Assembly: GCF_005886805.2 (NCBI RefSeq)
Contig: NZ_CP045429.1
Coordinates: forward strand, 3,008,501 to 3,072,500
Direction of reading: 5' to 3'
Source: Pseudoalteromonas rubra
GTDB lineage: Bacteria; Pseudomonadota; Gammaproteobacteria; Enterobacterales; Alteromonadaceae
Length of the DNA: 64,000 bases
The notes under the pieces were generated by a model. That model made no database searches, was not told the origin of the DNA, and worked only from the letters and a program-made list of their open reading frames with translations. Positions 1 to 10,109 of the stretch are shown in pieces. How positions within the stretch are numbered: position 1 is the stretch's first letter; each line of letters begins with the position of its first letter. The position numbers and the translations under genes are program-made.

Positions 1-100
1 ATACTTATTTAAAAATCTTGTGCAACCGAAATCGCCTGTTTTTTTCAATTTTCGCGTCTAAGCGCCTAATTTTAAATCACTCTGAGAAAAATTCAGCCAT

Positions 101-856
101 TTATATTTCGCTGAGTCGTTCTGTCGCCAGTTTTGCCGCTGTGGTACTGGGGTATTCTTTAATTAAATTCTCAAACAGAACCTTTGCTTCAGCAGATTGC
201 CCCACTTTTTGTAGTAAGGTTCCCAGCTTTAACATCGCATCAGGTCGCTTATTTGAGTCAGCAAACTGATCAACCACTGTACGGAAGTGCACCATGGCCT
301 GAGCATCCTGATTCTTGATAGACTGAAGCTGACCCAACCAGTAATGTGCATTAGGAATATAGACAGAATTTGGGAACTGCTTTAAGAAGCCTTCAAATTC
401 AGGAATAGCAGCATCGTAGCGCTTATCTTTCATGATCAAAGCAACCGCTCTGTCATAGGCTTCATTTTCAGATAAGTCCGTGCTCACAGCCTGCGCAGTT
501 GCACTATCAGGCGTCACAACGGGTTGCAGCTGCTTGCTTTGCTCATAGACTTGGGTGACACGTGTTTCGATTTCCTGGTACAGCTCACGTTGGCGCTGCA
601 GTACTTTTTCGAGCTTGTAACTTTGTTCCTCTGTCACACCACGGATCTGGCTCACTTCGTCCTGAAGTTGATCAAGTTGCGTTTGCAGCTCAGCCTGGAT
701 CAGGTTGCGGTTACGCATTAAATTTTCAAGCACAGACAAACGTTGTTCAATAGTTTGGGTAGCACCAGCAGCATCAGATACAGCAGCGGGAGCTGCCCAC
801 AATTGGGAGCTCCCGCTGACTAAGATGATGGCTGCCAAAATAGTATTCGGCTTCAT
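101..856 (-). CDS. cpoB: Cell division coordinator CpoB (YbgF), periplasmic TPR protein
   Basis: A 251-residue periplasmic protein that in E. coli links the Tol system to peptidoglycan synthesis at the division site. An N-terminal signal peptide is visible (hydrophobic residues about 5-22, ending near LWAAPA). It is followed by a Gln/Leu-rich coiled coil (about 35-105), the trimerisation region of the family, and three C-terminal TPR units from about residue 133. It is the last gene of tolQ-tolR-tolA-tolB-pal-cpoB and starts 15 nt after pal ends, so cotranscription is very likely. Length and order match the family. The 100 bases to the left edge hold nothing recognisable. Confidence 0.95.
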   Translation of the reverse strand: MKPNTILAAIILVSGSSQLWAAPAAVSDAAGATQTIEQRLSVLENLMRNRNLIQAELQTQLDQLQDEVSQIRGVTEEQSYKLEKVLQRQRELYQEIETRVTQVYEQSKQLQPVVTPDSATAQAVSTDLSENEAYDRAVALIMKDKRYDAAIPEFEGFLKQFPNSVYIPNAHYWLGQLQSIKNQDAQAMVHFRTVVDQFADSNKRPDAMLKLGTLLQKVGQSAEAKVLFENLIKEYPSTTAAKLATERLSEI

Positions 857-871
857 AGCATCTCTTTACAA

Positions 872-1405
872 TTAGTATACCAGTACCGCACGGCGGTTCT
901 TAGCAAAAGCTTCTTCGTTGCGCGCTTTGTCCATTGGTTTCTCTTCACCATAGCTTACAACAGAAATCTGGCTGTCAGATACACCCAGGCTCTGCAGATA
1001 CTTAGCAACGGCTTTACCACGGCTTTCGCCCAATGCGATGTTATACTCAGGTGTACCACGCTCATCGGCATGACCTTCAATCAGTACTTTTACGCTTGGG
1101 TTTTTAACCAGGAAATCAGCGTGTGCTTGTAGCAGCTCCACAAATTCGCTGCGTACAGTAGACCGGTCAAAGTCGAAGTATACGATCTGCTCTTGACGCA
1201 ACGCTTCATACTTTTCTTTCAGTAGCTCTTCTGCTGATTTTTGGCGTGTTGCTGTGTTCACATCAACGTTGCTGCCATTGTTTGCAGTAGCTGCGTTTGT
1301 TTCGCTGCCAGCACCTTCACCTGTGCCCGATGAAGAGCTACATGCAGCCAGCGTCATCACAGGCAACGCGACCAAAAGGGCCTTGAGAGTTTTGTTAAGT
1401 TGCAT
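872..1405 (-). CDS. pal: Peptidoglycan-associated lipoprotein Pal
   Basis: Outer-membrane lipoprotein that binds peptidoglycan non-covalently and contacts TolB and TolA. I place the start at 1405 (177 aa): this gives a classical lipoprotein signal ending in LAAC with the lipidated Cys at residue 22, and an AGGA-type ribosome site sits just upstream. A longer frame to 1468 would run into tolB and bury the signal peptide. An Ala/Asn/Ser-rich linker follows, then an OmpA-like domain (about 70-175) with the peptidoglycan-binding signature around EGHADERGTPEYN. It lies between tolB and cpoB, 41 nt after tolB. Confidence 0.96.
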   Translation of the reverse strand: MQLNKTLKALLVALPVMTLAACSSSSGTGEGAGSETNAATANNGSNVDVNTATRQKSAEELLKEKYEALRQEQIVYFDFDRSTVRSEFVELLQAHADFLVKNPSVKVLIEGHADERGTPEYNIALGESRGKAVAKYLQSLGVSDSQISVVSYGEEKPMDKARNEEAFAKNRRAVLVY

Positions 1406-1446
1406 CGAGTATATTCCTATATCTTTTATAAGTCTTACCAGCAAAA

Positions 1447-2805
1447 TTACTGTAAAAATGGCGACCAAGCTGGTGCCTTAACCTGTCCGTCTAATACCGG
1501 CAAGCGAGCCTTAAAGCGGCCATCCATCGACACCAACGCCAGTACCTGCTTATTATTATGCAAGGTACTATAAATAATCATAGAGCCGTTCGGCGCAATA
1601 CTCGGTGATTCATCGAGTCTGGTGCGCGTTAATACCTGAAACAGCCCAGAATCCAATTCTTTCTTGGCAATATGGTAACGGCCTAATGTACGATTTACCA
1701 TTACCAGTTGTTTACCATCTGGCGTGATTGACCCAGCTAAGTTCATGTCGCCGTCAAAAGTTACACGCCGTGATCTTCCTGTATCTAAATTTAACTTATA
1801 TATCTGGGCATTACCACCCCTTTCAGATGTATAGACTATTTCTTTGCCATTTGGGTGCCAGGTTGGCTCAGTATCTATACTACGGTGCTTAGTCAGACGT
1901 CTTTCTTTACGCGTTTCAAGGTCAATCAAATAGACTTCTGTTGCGCCGCCTTTATCTTTTGACAACACGATCAGCATTTGTGTGCCGTCCGGAGAAAACT
2001 GCGGTGCACCATTGATCCCGGAATAACTGGTTAAGATCTCACGCTTACCCGTATAAATATCTTGAATATAAATTTGTGATTGACGATTCTCAAACGTGAC
2101 ATACGCCAGTTTGTTACCATCCGGTGACCAGGCCGGCGACATCAAAGGCTCTTTAGAGCGCAACAGCACCTGTTCATTGTAGCCGTCATAATCTGCCACA
2201 ACCAGCTGATAAGGTTTATCCTGCTCTTCACGAACAATGACATAGGCAATTTTAGTACGAAATGCGCCTTTTTCACCCGTCAGAGATTCGTAAACAACGT
2301 CGCTGATCTGATGCGCATAATAGCGAAAGCTCTGCGCATCAATAACACTCTGGCGCGCCTCCAGGATATGATCCTGGCTTTTCATCAATTTGCCATTGGT
2401 CATCATGCGCGTTTCACCACCGGTGATTTGAGCACGGATCACATCGATCAGCTCATATTTCACCAGGTAACGATTCGCTGGCTGTTGAGTAATGGTGCCC
2501 ACAACAACGGCTTCGACACCCAGTTCAACCCAGGCGTCGTAGTCTACTTCTTCATCCGTTGTTGGTAGCTGAGGCATTTGTTCCTCTGCCACCGGCTTAA
2601 ACTTACCACTGCGGATCAAATCCGCTGCAATCACTGAACTCAGCTCAGCAGGTGCTTCGCCATTGCCAATGTATTTAAACGGAGCTATCGCAATCGGTCG
2701 GGCACTGTCGACCCCTTCTGTAATTACGATCTCCAGTGCGGCGTAGGCGACACCCTGCGCAGCGAAAGCCAGAACCAAGAGTAAATTTCTTAAATGGTTG
2801 TACAT
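1447..2805 (-). CDS. tolB: Tol-Pal system protein TolB
   Basis: Periplasmic component of the Tol-Pal complex that binds Pal and passes the energised TolA signal to the outer membrane. The 452-residue product has a cleavable signal peptide (about 1-22). A mixed N-terminal domain follows (about 23-165), then a six-bladed beta-propeller made of repeated [17 protein letters not shown] WD40-like units (about 170-450). Length and propeller repeats match the family. It starts 9 nt after the tolA stop, consistent with one operon. Confidence 0.97.
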   Translation of the reverse strand: MYNHLRNLLLVLAFAAQGVAYAALEIVITEGVDSARPIAIAPFKYIGNGEAPAELSSVIAADLIRSGKFKPVAEEQMPQLPTTDEEVDYDAWVELGVEAVVVGTITQQPANRYLVKYELIDVIRAQITGGETRMMTNGKLMKSQDHILEARQSVIDAQSFRYYAHQISDVVYESLTGEKGAFRTKIAYVIVREEQDKPYQLVVADYDGYNEQVLLRSKEPLMSPAWSPDGNKLAYVTFENRQSQIYIQDIYTGKREILTSYSGINGAPQFSPDGTQMLIVLSKDKGGATEVYLIDLETRKERRLTKHRSIDTEPTWHPNGKEIVYTSERGGNAQIYKLNLDTGRSRRVTFDGDMNLAGSITPDGKQLVMVNRTLGRYHIAKKELDSGLFQVLTRTRLDESPSIAPNGSMIIYSTLHNNKQVLALVSMDGRFKARLPVLDGQVKAPAWSPFLQ

Positions 2806-2814
2806 GGTCTTCCT

Positions 2815-3756
2815 TTATAGAGTTGGTTTAATCGTCAGGTTAATATTCTTAAGCTGTTCGAAAACATCTTTATTTTCAGAAACAGGTAACGTATCCGCCA
2901 TTCGCACTGCTCGTAAAGCCGCTTCACACACCAGTTTATCACCACCGAGTGACTCTGCTTGTGTCACCAGGCCATTGAAGCCCAGACGAATATTCAGACG
3001 ACACTGTTTACCCTTCATTTTCTCGTCGATCAACAGGTTAGATTGGATCCGCTGCATGATCAGTGCTTTGTACTTGTCGACTTCCGTCAGGATCTGTTGC
3101 TGGCGGACCTTGGCTCTGGCGGCTTGTTCCTGCGCCAATTGCTCCTGCAGCAATTGCTCTTGCAAAGCTTTTTGGCGTGCTTCTTCAGCAGCCTGAGCCT
3201 TACGTTTAGCTTCTTCTTCTTGTTGCTTGCGCTTGGCTTCCGCCTGTCTCAACCTGTCTTCCTCAGCTTTACGCTTTTCGGCAGCGGCTTTAGCGGCCTG
3301 CTCAGCGGCATGGGCTTCCTGTCGGGCTTTTTCAGCCTGCTGACGCTCTTTGTTTTGAATTTCCTGGGCACGTTTCGCCTGCGCTTCTGCCTTACGCTTT
3401 TCTTCAAGCTTAGCCAGACGCTGTTGCTCAAGTTTCTTGATCCTACGAGCTTCAGCTTCACGGTCTTTACGTGCCTGAACAGCACGGCGCTCTAAATCAC
3501 GGATCCTTTTCTCTTCGGCTCGTTTTTGTTGCGCTTCTTTTTCACGTAACTGGGCAATCTTCTTTTCTACAGCCTGCTGGTCAACCGAGATCGCTGACAC
3601 GGCTTTGACTTCTTCAATTTCATTAACGGCCGGATTAAGCTGAACTTCCATCACACTGGGGCTGGAAAACTGGAAATTAGCCGTTGCAAACAATAACCCG
3701 GCTATCGCGAAATGAAGTAAAAATGACTTAAATATGCCGCTGGTTAAAGCATCCAT
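2815..3756 (-). CDS. tolA: Cell envelope integrity protein TolA
   Basis: Inner-membrane protein that spans the periplasm and transmits proton-motive-force energy from TolQR to TolB and Pal. The 313 residues show the three-domain plan: an N-terminal membrane anchor (about 8-28), a long Ala/Lys/Glu/Gln-rich helix (about 45-215), and a globular C-terminal domain with two Cys (near GKQCRLNIRL and LVCEAALRAV) that in the family interacts with TolB. The low-complexity helix gives long spurious frames on both strands here. Its start codon overlaps the tolR stop by one base (3756). Confidence 0.95.
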   Translation of the reverse strand: MDALTSGIFKSFLLHFAIAGLLFATANFQFSSPSVMEVQLNPAVNEIEEVKAVSAISVDQQAVEKKIAQLREKEAQQKRAEEKRIRDLERRAVQARKDREAEARRIKKLEQQRLAKLEEKRKAEAQAKRAQEIQNKERQQAEKARQEAHAAEQAAKAAAEKRKAEEDRLRQAEAKRKQQEEEAKRKAQAAEEARQKALQEQLLQEQLAQEQAARAKVRQQQILTEVDKYKALIMQRIQSNLLIDEKMKGKQCRLNIRLGFNGLVTQAESLGGDKLVCEAALRAVRMADTLPVSENKDVFEQLKNINLTIKPTL

Positions 3757-4184
3757 TAACTGTCCTCAAACGATTTAGTCATTAGCCCAACAGACGGCAC
3801 ACCGGCATTTTTCAAAAAGTCCATGAGTAACAGAACTTCCTGATATGACACATGCCCTGAGCCTTTAATCATCACCGGGGTCTCCGGATTTTGCTGTAAC
3901 TTCAGCTTAATAATGGCTGCCACTTCGACGGCATCCATTGGTGCTTCCGGATCGGTTCCTACAGAGACGTAGTAACGGCCCTCAGCATCGATACTGGCGA
4001 TAATGGGTGGCGCGTCTTTGGTGTCTACCAGATCTGACTCCTCCATCTGCGGTAAGTCCACTTTAACACCATGGGTGATCAGCGGCGCCGTTGCCATAAA
4101 GATAATTAACAGAACCAGCATAACATCAATGTATGGCACCACATTGATCTCTGCGACAGGGCGGCGTCTCTTATGCTGATACAT
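3756..4184 (-). CDS. tolR: Tol-Pal system protein TolR
   Basis: ExbD/TolR-family inner-membrane protein that forms the proton channel with TolQ. Of 142 residues, a single transmembrane helix lies at about 15-35 and contains the essential membrane Asp in the [10 protein letters not shown] stretch. The C-terminal periplasmic domain ends with the family's [16 protein letters not shown] segment. Its start overlaps the end of tolQ by 14 nt, indicating translational coupling. Confidence 0.96.
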   Translation of the reverse strand: MYQHKRRRPVAEINVVPYIDVMLVLLIIFMATAPLITHGVKVDLPQMEESDLVDTKDAPPIIASIDAEGRYYVSVGTDPEAPMDAVEVAAIIKLKLQQNPETPVMIKGSGHVSYQEVLLLMDFLKNAGVPSVGLMTKSFEDS

Positions 4185-4875
4185 TTTGCTTAGCCTCAGT
4201 TAAGCTGGCAGCCTGGCGATGCAGAATATTGGCAAACTCTTCCATGAAGTTGATGTAGTTTGACTCCAGCTTTTCTACATTCTTTGCAAAGCGGTTATAT
4301 GCCATGACCGCCGGAATAGCCGCAAACAGACCCATGGCCGTAGCAATCAAAGCTTCAGCAATACCAGGCGCAACCATTTGCAACGTTGCCTGCTTCACTT
4401 CACCCAGCGCAATAAATGCATTCATGATCCCCCAAACAGTACCGAATAGGCCGATGTAAGGGCTGATAGAACCCACCGTTGCTAAAAATGACAATCCGGA
4501 TTCCACTTTCTCAACTTCACGGGACAGAGCCACACGCATAGAGCGGTGTGTCCCTTCTATGATCATGCTCGCCGATCCTGTGTTTTGTTTCTTGTGACGT
4601 GCAAATTCTTTAAACCCGGATACGAATAGCGCCTCTAAGCCACTAGAGCTGCCCGCTCTGGCCGTAATTTCATTATATAACTTGCCCAAATCCATTCCCG
4701 ACCAGAACTTTTGTTCAAATTTCTTCGCATCTGCCAGAGACTGCGCCAGTATGCTGCGGCGCTGAAAAATAATGGCCCATGAAGCAACCGACATGCCGAC
4801 CAGTGTCAACATTACAAGTTGCACGAGAATACTGGCTTCTAAAATGAGATCTACGAAATTAAGTCCCGATTCCAC
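4171..4875 (-). CDS. tolQ: Tol-Pal system protein TolQ
   Basis: MotA/TolQ/ExbB-family proton channel subunit of the Tol motor, 234 residues. Three hydrophobic helices are visible (about 15-38, 130-155 and 165-190), with the conserved [19 protein letters not shown] and [20 protein letters not shown] segments that line the channel in the family. It is the first gene of the cluster. The thioesterase gene ybgC, which precedes tolQ in E. coli, is absent, and about 1 kb of non-coding DNA lies upstream instead. Confidence 0.97.
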   Translation of the reverse strand: MESGLNFVDLILEASILVQLVMLTLVGMSVASWAIIFQRRSILAQSLADAKKFEQKFWSGMDLGKLYNEITARAGSSSGLEALFVSGFKEFARHKKQNTGSASMIIEGTHRSMRVALSREVEKVESGLSFLATVGSISPYIGLFGTVWGIMNAFIALGEVKQATLQMVAPGIAEALIATAMGLFAAIPAVMAYNRFAKNVEKLESNYINFMEEFANILHRQAASLTEAKQNVSA

Positions 4876-5490
4876 GTTGTTATACTCCTAGAAAATAATT
4901 GTGTTCTCGGCCAAGGCAGCCGTCACCGTATTGACTGTAAGCCAGCAAAAAGGTTCAGGTAGTTTAACCACACTAATAAGGGCTTACAATCTCAATGCCG
5001 TAAAATCCACTTAAATGCCGATAATTCGCACATTCAGCCCCTTGACGCTTTATTTTGGCCCGATTGACGGACCTACACTCAACATCGGCGCAAATACAGC
5101 CCACACAAAACCCCACCTACATAGCCCACGGTTAGCAGTAAAACCGGCCTATAACAAAGTGAACTAGAACCCTTAATTGCAAAGCCTAACGCGTGTTTGT
5201 GACAGAAAATTAATGTGGTCGGAACAGTACAGCGTTGAGCGTGTTTATTTATTTATGCAACCTGCATAAAAGTAAAGTTTTATTCACTATCTCCGAATAA
5301 ACCCTCAAAAAACGATTGGTAATACCAATTAACAACAAATAATCTAATATTCACAAATTGAGTATAATAAAGACAAAACCTTATTTTACATAAACTTATA
5401 AAACATCATCAGTTTATGTTTTGCTCAATCAGGGGCTGTAAAAACTCATCGCATTAGTTTTTTTTATAACAAAACTGCAATTTTTCTAGT
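4876..5490. other. Non-coding region upstream of tolQ
   Basis: No supported gene. The tol operon promoter must lie at its left end, reading leftward, but I see no unambiguous -35/-10 pair. A short palindrome, ATTGGTAATACCAAT, lies near 5324-5338. It is AT-rich from about 5220 onwards. The right end leads into the candidate RNA gene described separately. Confidence 0.5.
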
Positions 5491-5519
5491 TTGATAAAAT
5501 CCCTCAGGCGCCTTATTAT
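5491..5519 (+). promoter_or_regulatory. Strong sigma70-type promoter of the orphan transcript
   Basis: TTGATA (5491-5496) and TATTAT (5514-5519) are separated by exactly 17 bases, the optimal spacing for a sigma70 promoter. Transcription would start at about 5526. No protein gene follows on this strand before the terminator at 5678-5704. Confidence 0.6.
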
Positions 5520-5525
5520 ACTCCC

Positions 5526-5704
5526 CGTACTGAGCGAGCAGCATCTCTCAATGCAAATGCACAGTTACTTAGGCCGCAGAAGTCTGATTTATTCTGCAGT
5601 CATGATGAGGAAGTTTTGGATAACACCTTAATGTACTCATCTGTTCCCTGGATTACTTCCTTCAACTTGTTGTTTTCGCCCGCACACTGTGCGGGCTTTT
5701 TTTT
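5526..5704 (+). ncRNA. Candidate small RNA of about 180 nt, family unknown
   Basis: Inferred from a good promoter ending at 5519 and a strong intrinsic terminator at 5678-5704, with no convincing gene between them. The transcript can fold locally: GCAGAA (5576-5581) pairs with TTCTGC (5592-5597), and AGGAAGT (5608-5614) pairs with ACTTCCT (5655-5661). A 26-codon frame (ATG 5551, stop 5629-5631) lies inside but has no ribosome-binding site. Comparison from memory with 6S RNA, tmRNA, Spot 42 and CsrB-type RNAs gave no match. It could be a regulatory RNA, or a leader peptide transcript. Confidence 0.5.
5678..5704 (+). terminator. Intrinsic terminator of the orphan transcript
   Basis: GCCCGCAC (5678-5685) pairs with GTGCGGGC (5689-5696) across a 3-nt loop and is followed by eight T residues (5697-5704). 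On the other strand the hairpin is followed by GAAAAC, so it terminates rightward transcription only and does not serve ruvB. Confidence 0.85.
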
Positions 5705-5860
5705 GTCCGCAATTTACCAACACATCAGATTCTTGATCCGCTTAAAATAAATGAAGCAAAATGAGCACGAAATGAATACGGGTGCGGAAATAGGAGGGAA
5801 AGACCCAGGCAACGCGTTGCACGCTGCCAGTCAGGTCGTTTGAGGGTATAACATTATGCG

Positions 5861-6868
5861 TTAGTCGTCTGGTTTCACTAAGTCAAAATGCAGATAAGCC
5901 CTGTCTGATACGATCCGCCCTCTGGGTGTACGCTGAATAAAACCCTGCTGGATCAGATAAGGTTCTATCACATCTTCTATGGTTTCACGCTCTTCACCTA
6001 TGGCCGCAGCCAGGTTATCCAAACCCACAGGCCCCCCCGTGAACTTTTCAATGATTGCAAGTAAGTACTTACGATCCATGTAATCAAAACCACATTTGTC
6101 AACGTCGACCATATCCAGCGCCTGACTGGCAATCACTTCATCGACACTGCCATCTCCTTTTACCTGAGCGAAGTCCCGGACACGTCTTAGCAAACGGTTG
6201 GCAATACGCGGCGTACCACGCGCCCGTTTGGCCACTTCAACCGCCCCGGCGTCACTGATCTCAAGATTCAAGAAATGTGCAGAGCGTGACACAATCGATG
6301 CCAGCTCAGCCACAGAATAAAATTCCAGACGTTGTACAATGCCGAAACGATCTCTCAGCGGTGAGGTCAGTGATCCTGCTCGGGTCGTAGCCCCCACAAG
6401 CGTAAAAGGTGGCAAGTCCAGCTTTATTGAGCGGGCTGCCGGCCCTTCACCAATCATAATATCGAGCTGGTAATCTTCCATCGCGGGGTAAAGGATCTCT
6501 TCAACCTGAGGACTCAGACGATGTATTTCATCAATAAACAACACATCCCCTTGCTCCAGATTGGTCAGCATTGCAGCAAGGTCGCCAGCTTTTTCAAGCA
6601 CAGGCCCTGAGGTGGTTTTAATATTCACCCCGAGCTCATTCGCCACAATATTTGCCAAGGTCGTTTTACCCAACCCCGGCGGACCAAATATCAGCAAGTG
6701 ATCGAGTGCTTCTTCACGACTGCGCGCCGCTTCAATGAAGATTTCCATTTGCTGCTTGACATGCTGCTGACCGGTATAGTCCGCCAACAACTTAGGTCGT
6801 ATTGCTCTGTCTACGGCCTCTTCACTGCCCTGAACTTCCGGCTCTATGAGTCTGTCTGCTTCAATCAT
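5861..6868 (-). CDS. ruvB: Holliday junction branch-migration ATPase RuvB
   Basis: AAA+ hexameric motor that with RuvA drives branch migration of Holliday junctions in recombinational repair. The 335-residue product has Walker A GPPGLGKT at 63-70, Walker [11 protein letters not shown] at about 109-118, a [18 protein letters not shown] sensor segment, and the C-terminal winged helix ending RTPRGR. Length is typical. It is the last gene of ruvC-ruvA-ruvB on the minus strand, 20 nt after ruvA. Confidence 0.98.
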   Translation of the reverse strand: MIEADRLIEPEVQGSEEAVDRAIRPKLLADYTGQQHVKQQMEIFIEAARSREEALDHLLIFGPPGLGKTTLANIVANELGVNIKTTSGPVLEKAGDLAAMLTNLEQGDVLFIDEIHRLSPQVEEILYPAMEDYQLDIMIGEGPAARSIKLDLPPFTLVGATTRAGSLTSPLRDRFGIVQRLEFYSVAELASIVSRSAHFLNLEISDAGAVEVAKRARGTPRIANRLLRRVRDFAQVKGDGSVDEVIASQALDMVDVDKCGFDYMDRKYLLAIIEKFTGGPVGLDNLAAAIGEERETIEDVIEPYLIQQGFIQRTPRGRIVSDRAYLHFDLVKPDD

Positions 6869-6888
6869 AATTACCTAATCAGCCTTTC

Positions 6889-7506
6889 TTACATCATAGA
6901 TCTCAGGGCTTCTTTGATCAGCCCTTCGGTATCCATGCCTGGTTTACTCACCGCTTTCAGTGCTTTTTGCGCTTGTGCAGGTTTATAGCCAAGTGCTAAC
7001 AATGCTGCCAGCGCATCGTCTTCAGGCGTATTCGCCACAGTGGGATCTTCCTGAGGTGCTAAGATGGCGTTATCGCTGAATGGAGTCAACAAATCATGAC
7101 CAAAGTTCTTCAACTTATCTTTCATCTCAAGCACCAGCCGCTCAGCCGTTTTCTTGCCTACACCCGGAATTTTCACCAAAGTAGACGCATCGCCCTGATT
7201 GACACACTGTACAAACTGCTCCGCGGACATACCCGACAAAATCGCCAGTGCCAGTTTAGGGCCAACCCCATTGGCCTTGATCAACTCGCGAAACAACGCC
7301 CGCTCAGTTTTATGGTTAAAGCCAAACAGTAATTGTGCATCTTCGCGCACCACAAAATGAGTATAGATGGTTGCTTCATTACCCGCCTGAGGTAACTCAT
7401 AAAAGCACGTCATCGGCATTTGCACTTCATAACCGATCCCACTTACGTCTAACAGGATCTCTGGTGGTTGTTTTTCTACCAGAATACCTTTGAGTCTGCC
7501 TATCAT
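6889..7506 (-). CDS. ruvA: Holliday junction DNA-binding protein RuvA
   Basis: Tetrameric junction-binding subunit that loads RuvB. The 205 residues contain an N-terminal OB fold ([23 protein letters not shown]), tandem helix-hairpin-helix motifs ([31 protein letters not shown]) and a flexible linker to the C-terminal RuvB-binding three-helix domain ([21 protein letters not shown]). It begins 2 nt after the ruvC stop, so it is translationally coupled. Confidence 0.98.
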   Translation of the reverse strand: MIGRLKGILVEKQPPEILLDVSGIGYEVQMPMTCFYELPQAGNEATIYTHFVVREDAQLLFGFNHKTERALFRELIKANGVGPKLALAILSGMSAEQFVQCVNQGDASTLVKIPGVGKKTAERLVLEMKDKLKNFGHDLLTPFSDNAILAPQEDPTVANTPEDDALAALLALGYKPAQAQKALKAVSKPGMDTEGLIKEALRSMM

Positions 7507-7508
7507 AA

Positions 7509-8030
7509 TTACCTCAATCTTCCTCGTACGGTTTTTTTCGCGTTACCTGCCAGCTTGATCAGGTTTTGCTCTGAATGTGCATGACAAATTGCAATGGCCA
7601 GCGCATCAGCAGCATCGGCCTGGGGAGTGCCCGGGAGTTTTAATAGTCGCTTAACCATTTCCTGAACCTGAGACTTATTCGCTCCGCCGGTGCCAACAAC
7701 GGCTTGTTTGACCTGCCGGGCTGAGTATTCAAAGACCTCAATCTCGTTCATAGTGGCTGCGACAATGGCTGCACCGCGTGCCTGACCAAGCTTTAAAGCT
7801 GAATCAGGGTTATGTGCCATAAAGACTTGCTCAATCGCAAATCCCTGCGGGTTAAACTGTTCGATGATCTGGCTTACGCCCTGATAAATCATCTGTAGTC
7901 GTTGTGGAAATGGCTTATCACCAAGCCGAATACAACCGCTGCCCAGATACTGAAACTGACTGCCTTGACGCTTAACTACGCCGTACCCGGTCAGCCTGGA
8001 GCCTGGATCTATGCCTAAAATTACTGCCAA
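7509..8030 (-). CDS. ruvC: Crossover junction endodeoxyribonuclease RuvC
   Basis: Homodimeric resolvase that cleaves Holliday junctions symmetrically. The 173 residues carry the RNase H-like acidic tetrad: the Asp of GIDPGSR near residue 7, the Glu in AIEQVF near 68, and the Asp pair in [17 protein letters not shown]. It is the first gene of the ruv operon. A LexA-box-like sequence lies about 40-60 bases upstream, unlike E. coli, where ruvC is outside the SOS-regulated ruvAB unit. Confidence 0.98.
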   Translation of the reverse strand: MAVILGIDPGSRLTGYGVVKRQGSQFQYLGSGCIRLGDKPFPQRLQMIYQGVSQIIEQFNPQGFAIEQVFMAHNPDSALKLGQARGAAIVAATMNEIEVFEYSARQVKQAVVGTGGANKSQVQEMVKRLLKLPGTPQADAADALAIAICHAHSEQNLIKLAGNAKKTVRGRLR

Positions 8031-8069
8031 GGCGCATACTCTCGTTGTTTTTTCGCTATCATGCCAAAA

Positions 8070-8089
8070 TACTGTATGAATTTCCAGTT
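8070..8089 (-). promoter_or_regulatory. LexA box upstream of ruvCAB
   Basis: CTG (8072-8074) and CAG (8085-8087) are separated by ten bases in CTGTATGAATTTCCAG, which fits the gammaproteobacterial CTG-N10-CAG LexA consensus. The right half is CCAG rather than ACAG, as in the E. coli ruvA box. It lies 40-60 bases before the ruvC start, the normal position for SOS repression. Confidence 0.7.
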
Positions 8090-8108
8090 ATCTGTACGAC
8101 TCGCAGAA

Positions 8109-8134
8109 TAAAAAAAAGCGGCTTAGTCGCCGCT
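8109..8134 (-). terminator. Intrinsic terminator of aspS
   Basis: The hairpin arms AGCGGC (8117-8122) and GCCGCT (8129-8134) surround a six-base loop. Read on the minus strand the hairpin runs into a T tract (the A run 8109-8117). It sits 20 nt after the aspS stop and separates aspS from the ruv operon. Confidence 0.8.
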
Positions 8135-8155
8135 CTTTCATGCTATTCGCTGTAA

Positions 8156-9931
8156 TTATTCAGCATCTTTTTGCTGCGCGGTTACTGTCACCGCGAGCTC
8201 TTTTAGTGCATCCGGATTAGCGACGCTAGGGGCATTGGTCATCAGACATGATGCCTGAGTCGTTTTCGGGAACGCAATCACATCACGAATGTTGTCTGTA
8301 CCACACAGCAACATGACCAGACGATCCAGACCAAATGCCAGACCTGCATGTGGTGGCGTACCGTACTTCAGTGCATCCAGCAGGAAGCCGAACTTGTCTT
8401 GCTGCTCTTGTTCATCAATACCCAGGATACGGAAAGCCGCCTGCTGCATATCGTTGTTGTGGATCCGCACAGAGCCACCACCGACTTCGTAACCATTCAA
8501 TACCATGTCATAGGCATCTGAAATTGCACCAGCCGGATTGGCTTCCAGCTCTGCCGCTGAAATATCTTTTGGTGCCGTGAACGGATGGTGTACTGCGTGC
8601 AGGTTACCTTCGTCGTCTTCCTCAAACATTGGGAAATCAACAACCCACAGCGGTGCCCACTGTTTCAGGTTTGTCAGCTCAAGGTCCAGGCCCACTTTCA
8701 GACGCAGTGCACCCATAGCTTCGTTAACAACATTACGCTTATCTGCACCAAACAGGATGATGTCGCCAGTCTGCGCATTTGTGCGCGCCAGGATCCCTTT
8801 GATCACTTCTTCGTTCAGGAACTTGGCAATCGGTGACTGAATACCTTCAAGGCCAGCGTCCAGATCGTTCACCTTCATCCATGCCAGGCCTTTTGCCCCA
8901 TAGATACCCACAAACTTTGTATACTCATCAATTTGCTTACGAGACAATGACGCACCACCCGGTACAGTCAACACAGCCACACGGCCTTTCTCGTCATTTG
9001 CAGGGCCGGCAAGTACTTTAAACTCAACGTCCTTAACCAGATCAGCAACATCAATCAGCTCCAACGGGTTACGCAAGTCAGGCTTGTCTGAACCATATCG
9101 ACGCATTGCTTCTTCGTAGCTCATTACCGGGAACTGACCCAGATCTACCTCAAGCAGTTCCTGCCACATTTCGCGGATCAAACGCTCAGTGATATCACGC
9201 ACCTGATCAGATGTCATGAACGACGTCTCTAAATCGATTTGTGTGAATTCAGGCTGGCGATCCGCACGTAAATCTTCGTCACGGAAACATTTCACGATTT
9301 GATAGTAACGATCAAAGCCAGACATCATCAACAACTGTTTAAACAGCTGAGGCGATTGTGGCAATGCATAGAAACTGCCTTTATGTACACGGCTTGGTAC
9401 CAGATAATCACGCGCACCTTCAGGGGTTGCTTTAGTCAGTACCGGCGTTTCTATGTCCAGGAAGTCATTGCTATCCAGGAAGCGGCGCACAAAGCTTGAT
9501 GCTTTAGCACGCAGTTTAATGCGATCGCTCATTTCAAGACGACGCAGGTCAAGATAGCGATAGGTCAGGCGACGCTCTTCTGAGTTTTCCTGGTTAAAGT
9601 CCAGTGGCAGTGGCTCAGCGCGGTTAATAATTGTCAGACCAGTACCGAGGATCTCTACTTCACCGGTCGCCATATCCTGATTGATTTGGCTCTCAGGACG
9701 CGCACGAACTGTACCTGTCACTTTAACACAGAACTCTTGACGCAATGTGTTAGCAACATCCATCAGGCCATCTACTTCTGGATCAAACACAACCTGGACC
9801 AAACCTTCGCGATCTCGCAGATCAATGAAGATCAGGCCACCCAGATCGCGACGTTTGTTGATCCAGCCACATAGCTCCACTTCCTGACCTACATGGTCCT
9901 TGTTTAATTTTCCGCAGTATATTGAGCGCAT
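8156..9931 (-). CDS. aspS: Aspartate-tRNA ligase AspS
   Basis: Class II aminoacyl-tRNA synthetase that charges tRNA-Asp in the cytoplasm. The 591 residues start with the anticodon-binding OB fold ([24 protein letters not shown]). The catalytic core follows with class II motif 2 ([20 protein letters not shown]), a GAD insertion domain, and motif 3 ([15 protein letters not shown]). This is the bacterial-type length, ending close to residue 590. It is a single-gene unit upstream of ruvCAB with its own terminator. Confidence 0.98.
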   Translation of the reverse strand: MRSIYCGKLNKDHVGQEVELCGWINKRRDLGGLIFIDLRDREGLVQVVFDPEVDGLMDVANTLRQEFCVKVTGTVRARPESQINQDMATGEVEILGTGLTIINRAEPLPLDFNQENSEERRLTYRYLDLRRLEMSDRIKLRAKASSFVRRFLDSNDFLDIETPVLTKATPEGARDYLVPSRVHKGSFYALPQSPQLFKQLLMMSGFDRYYQIVKCFRDEDLRADRQPEFTQIDLETSFMTSDQVRDITERLIREMWQELLEVDLGQFPVMSYEEAMRRYGSDKPDLRNPLELIDVADLVKDVEFKVLAGPANDEKGRVAVLTVPGGASLSRKQIDEYTKFVGIYGAKGLAWMKVNDLDAGLEGIQSPIAKFLNEEVIKGILARTNAQTGDIILFGADKRNVVNEAMGALRLKVGLDLELTNLKQWAPLWVVDFPMFEEDDEGNLHAVHHPFTAPKDISAAELEANPAGAISDAYDMVLNGYEVGGGSVRIHNNDMQQAAFRILGIDEQEQQDKFGFLLDALKYGTPPHAGLAFGLDRLVMLLCGTDNIRDVIAFPKTTQASCLMTNAPSVANPDALKELAVTVTAQQKDAE

Positions 9932-10109
9932 AATAATCCTATTTGCCTACTTACTCTAAAGGGCATAATGAATGATAAATTTAATCGCCAATTATATAAA
10001 ATTGCCACGCTTTGTCATCCCACAAAGGCCGGATTCTTTCGCTGTTACGATTTTTTCTCCATCCGGACTTTGTTAGACTCCAACGCAAAGCAATATGGGA
10101 GCGAATGAG

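Noticed and set aside
2959..3495. Long plus-strand open frames opposite tolA.
   Set aside because: They mirror the Ala/Lys/Glu-rich TolA helix, whose low-complexity codons keep opposite frames open.
5324..5338. ATTGGTAATACCAAT palindrome as an operator or mobile repeat.
   Set aside because: It resembles common intergenic sequences of this group from memory, but one copy here is not enough to support either call.
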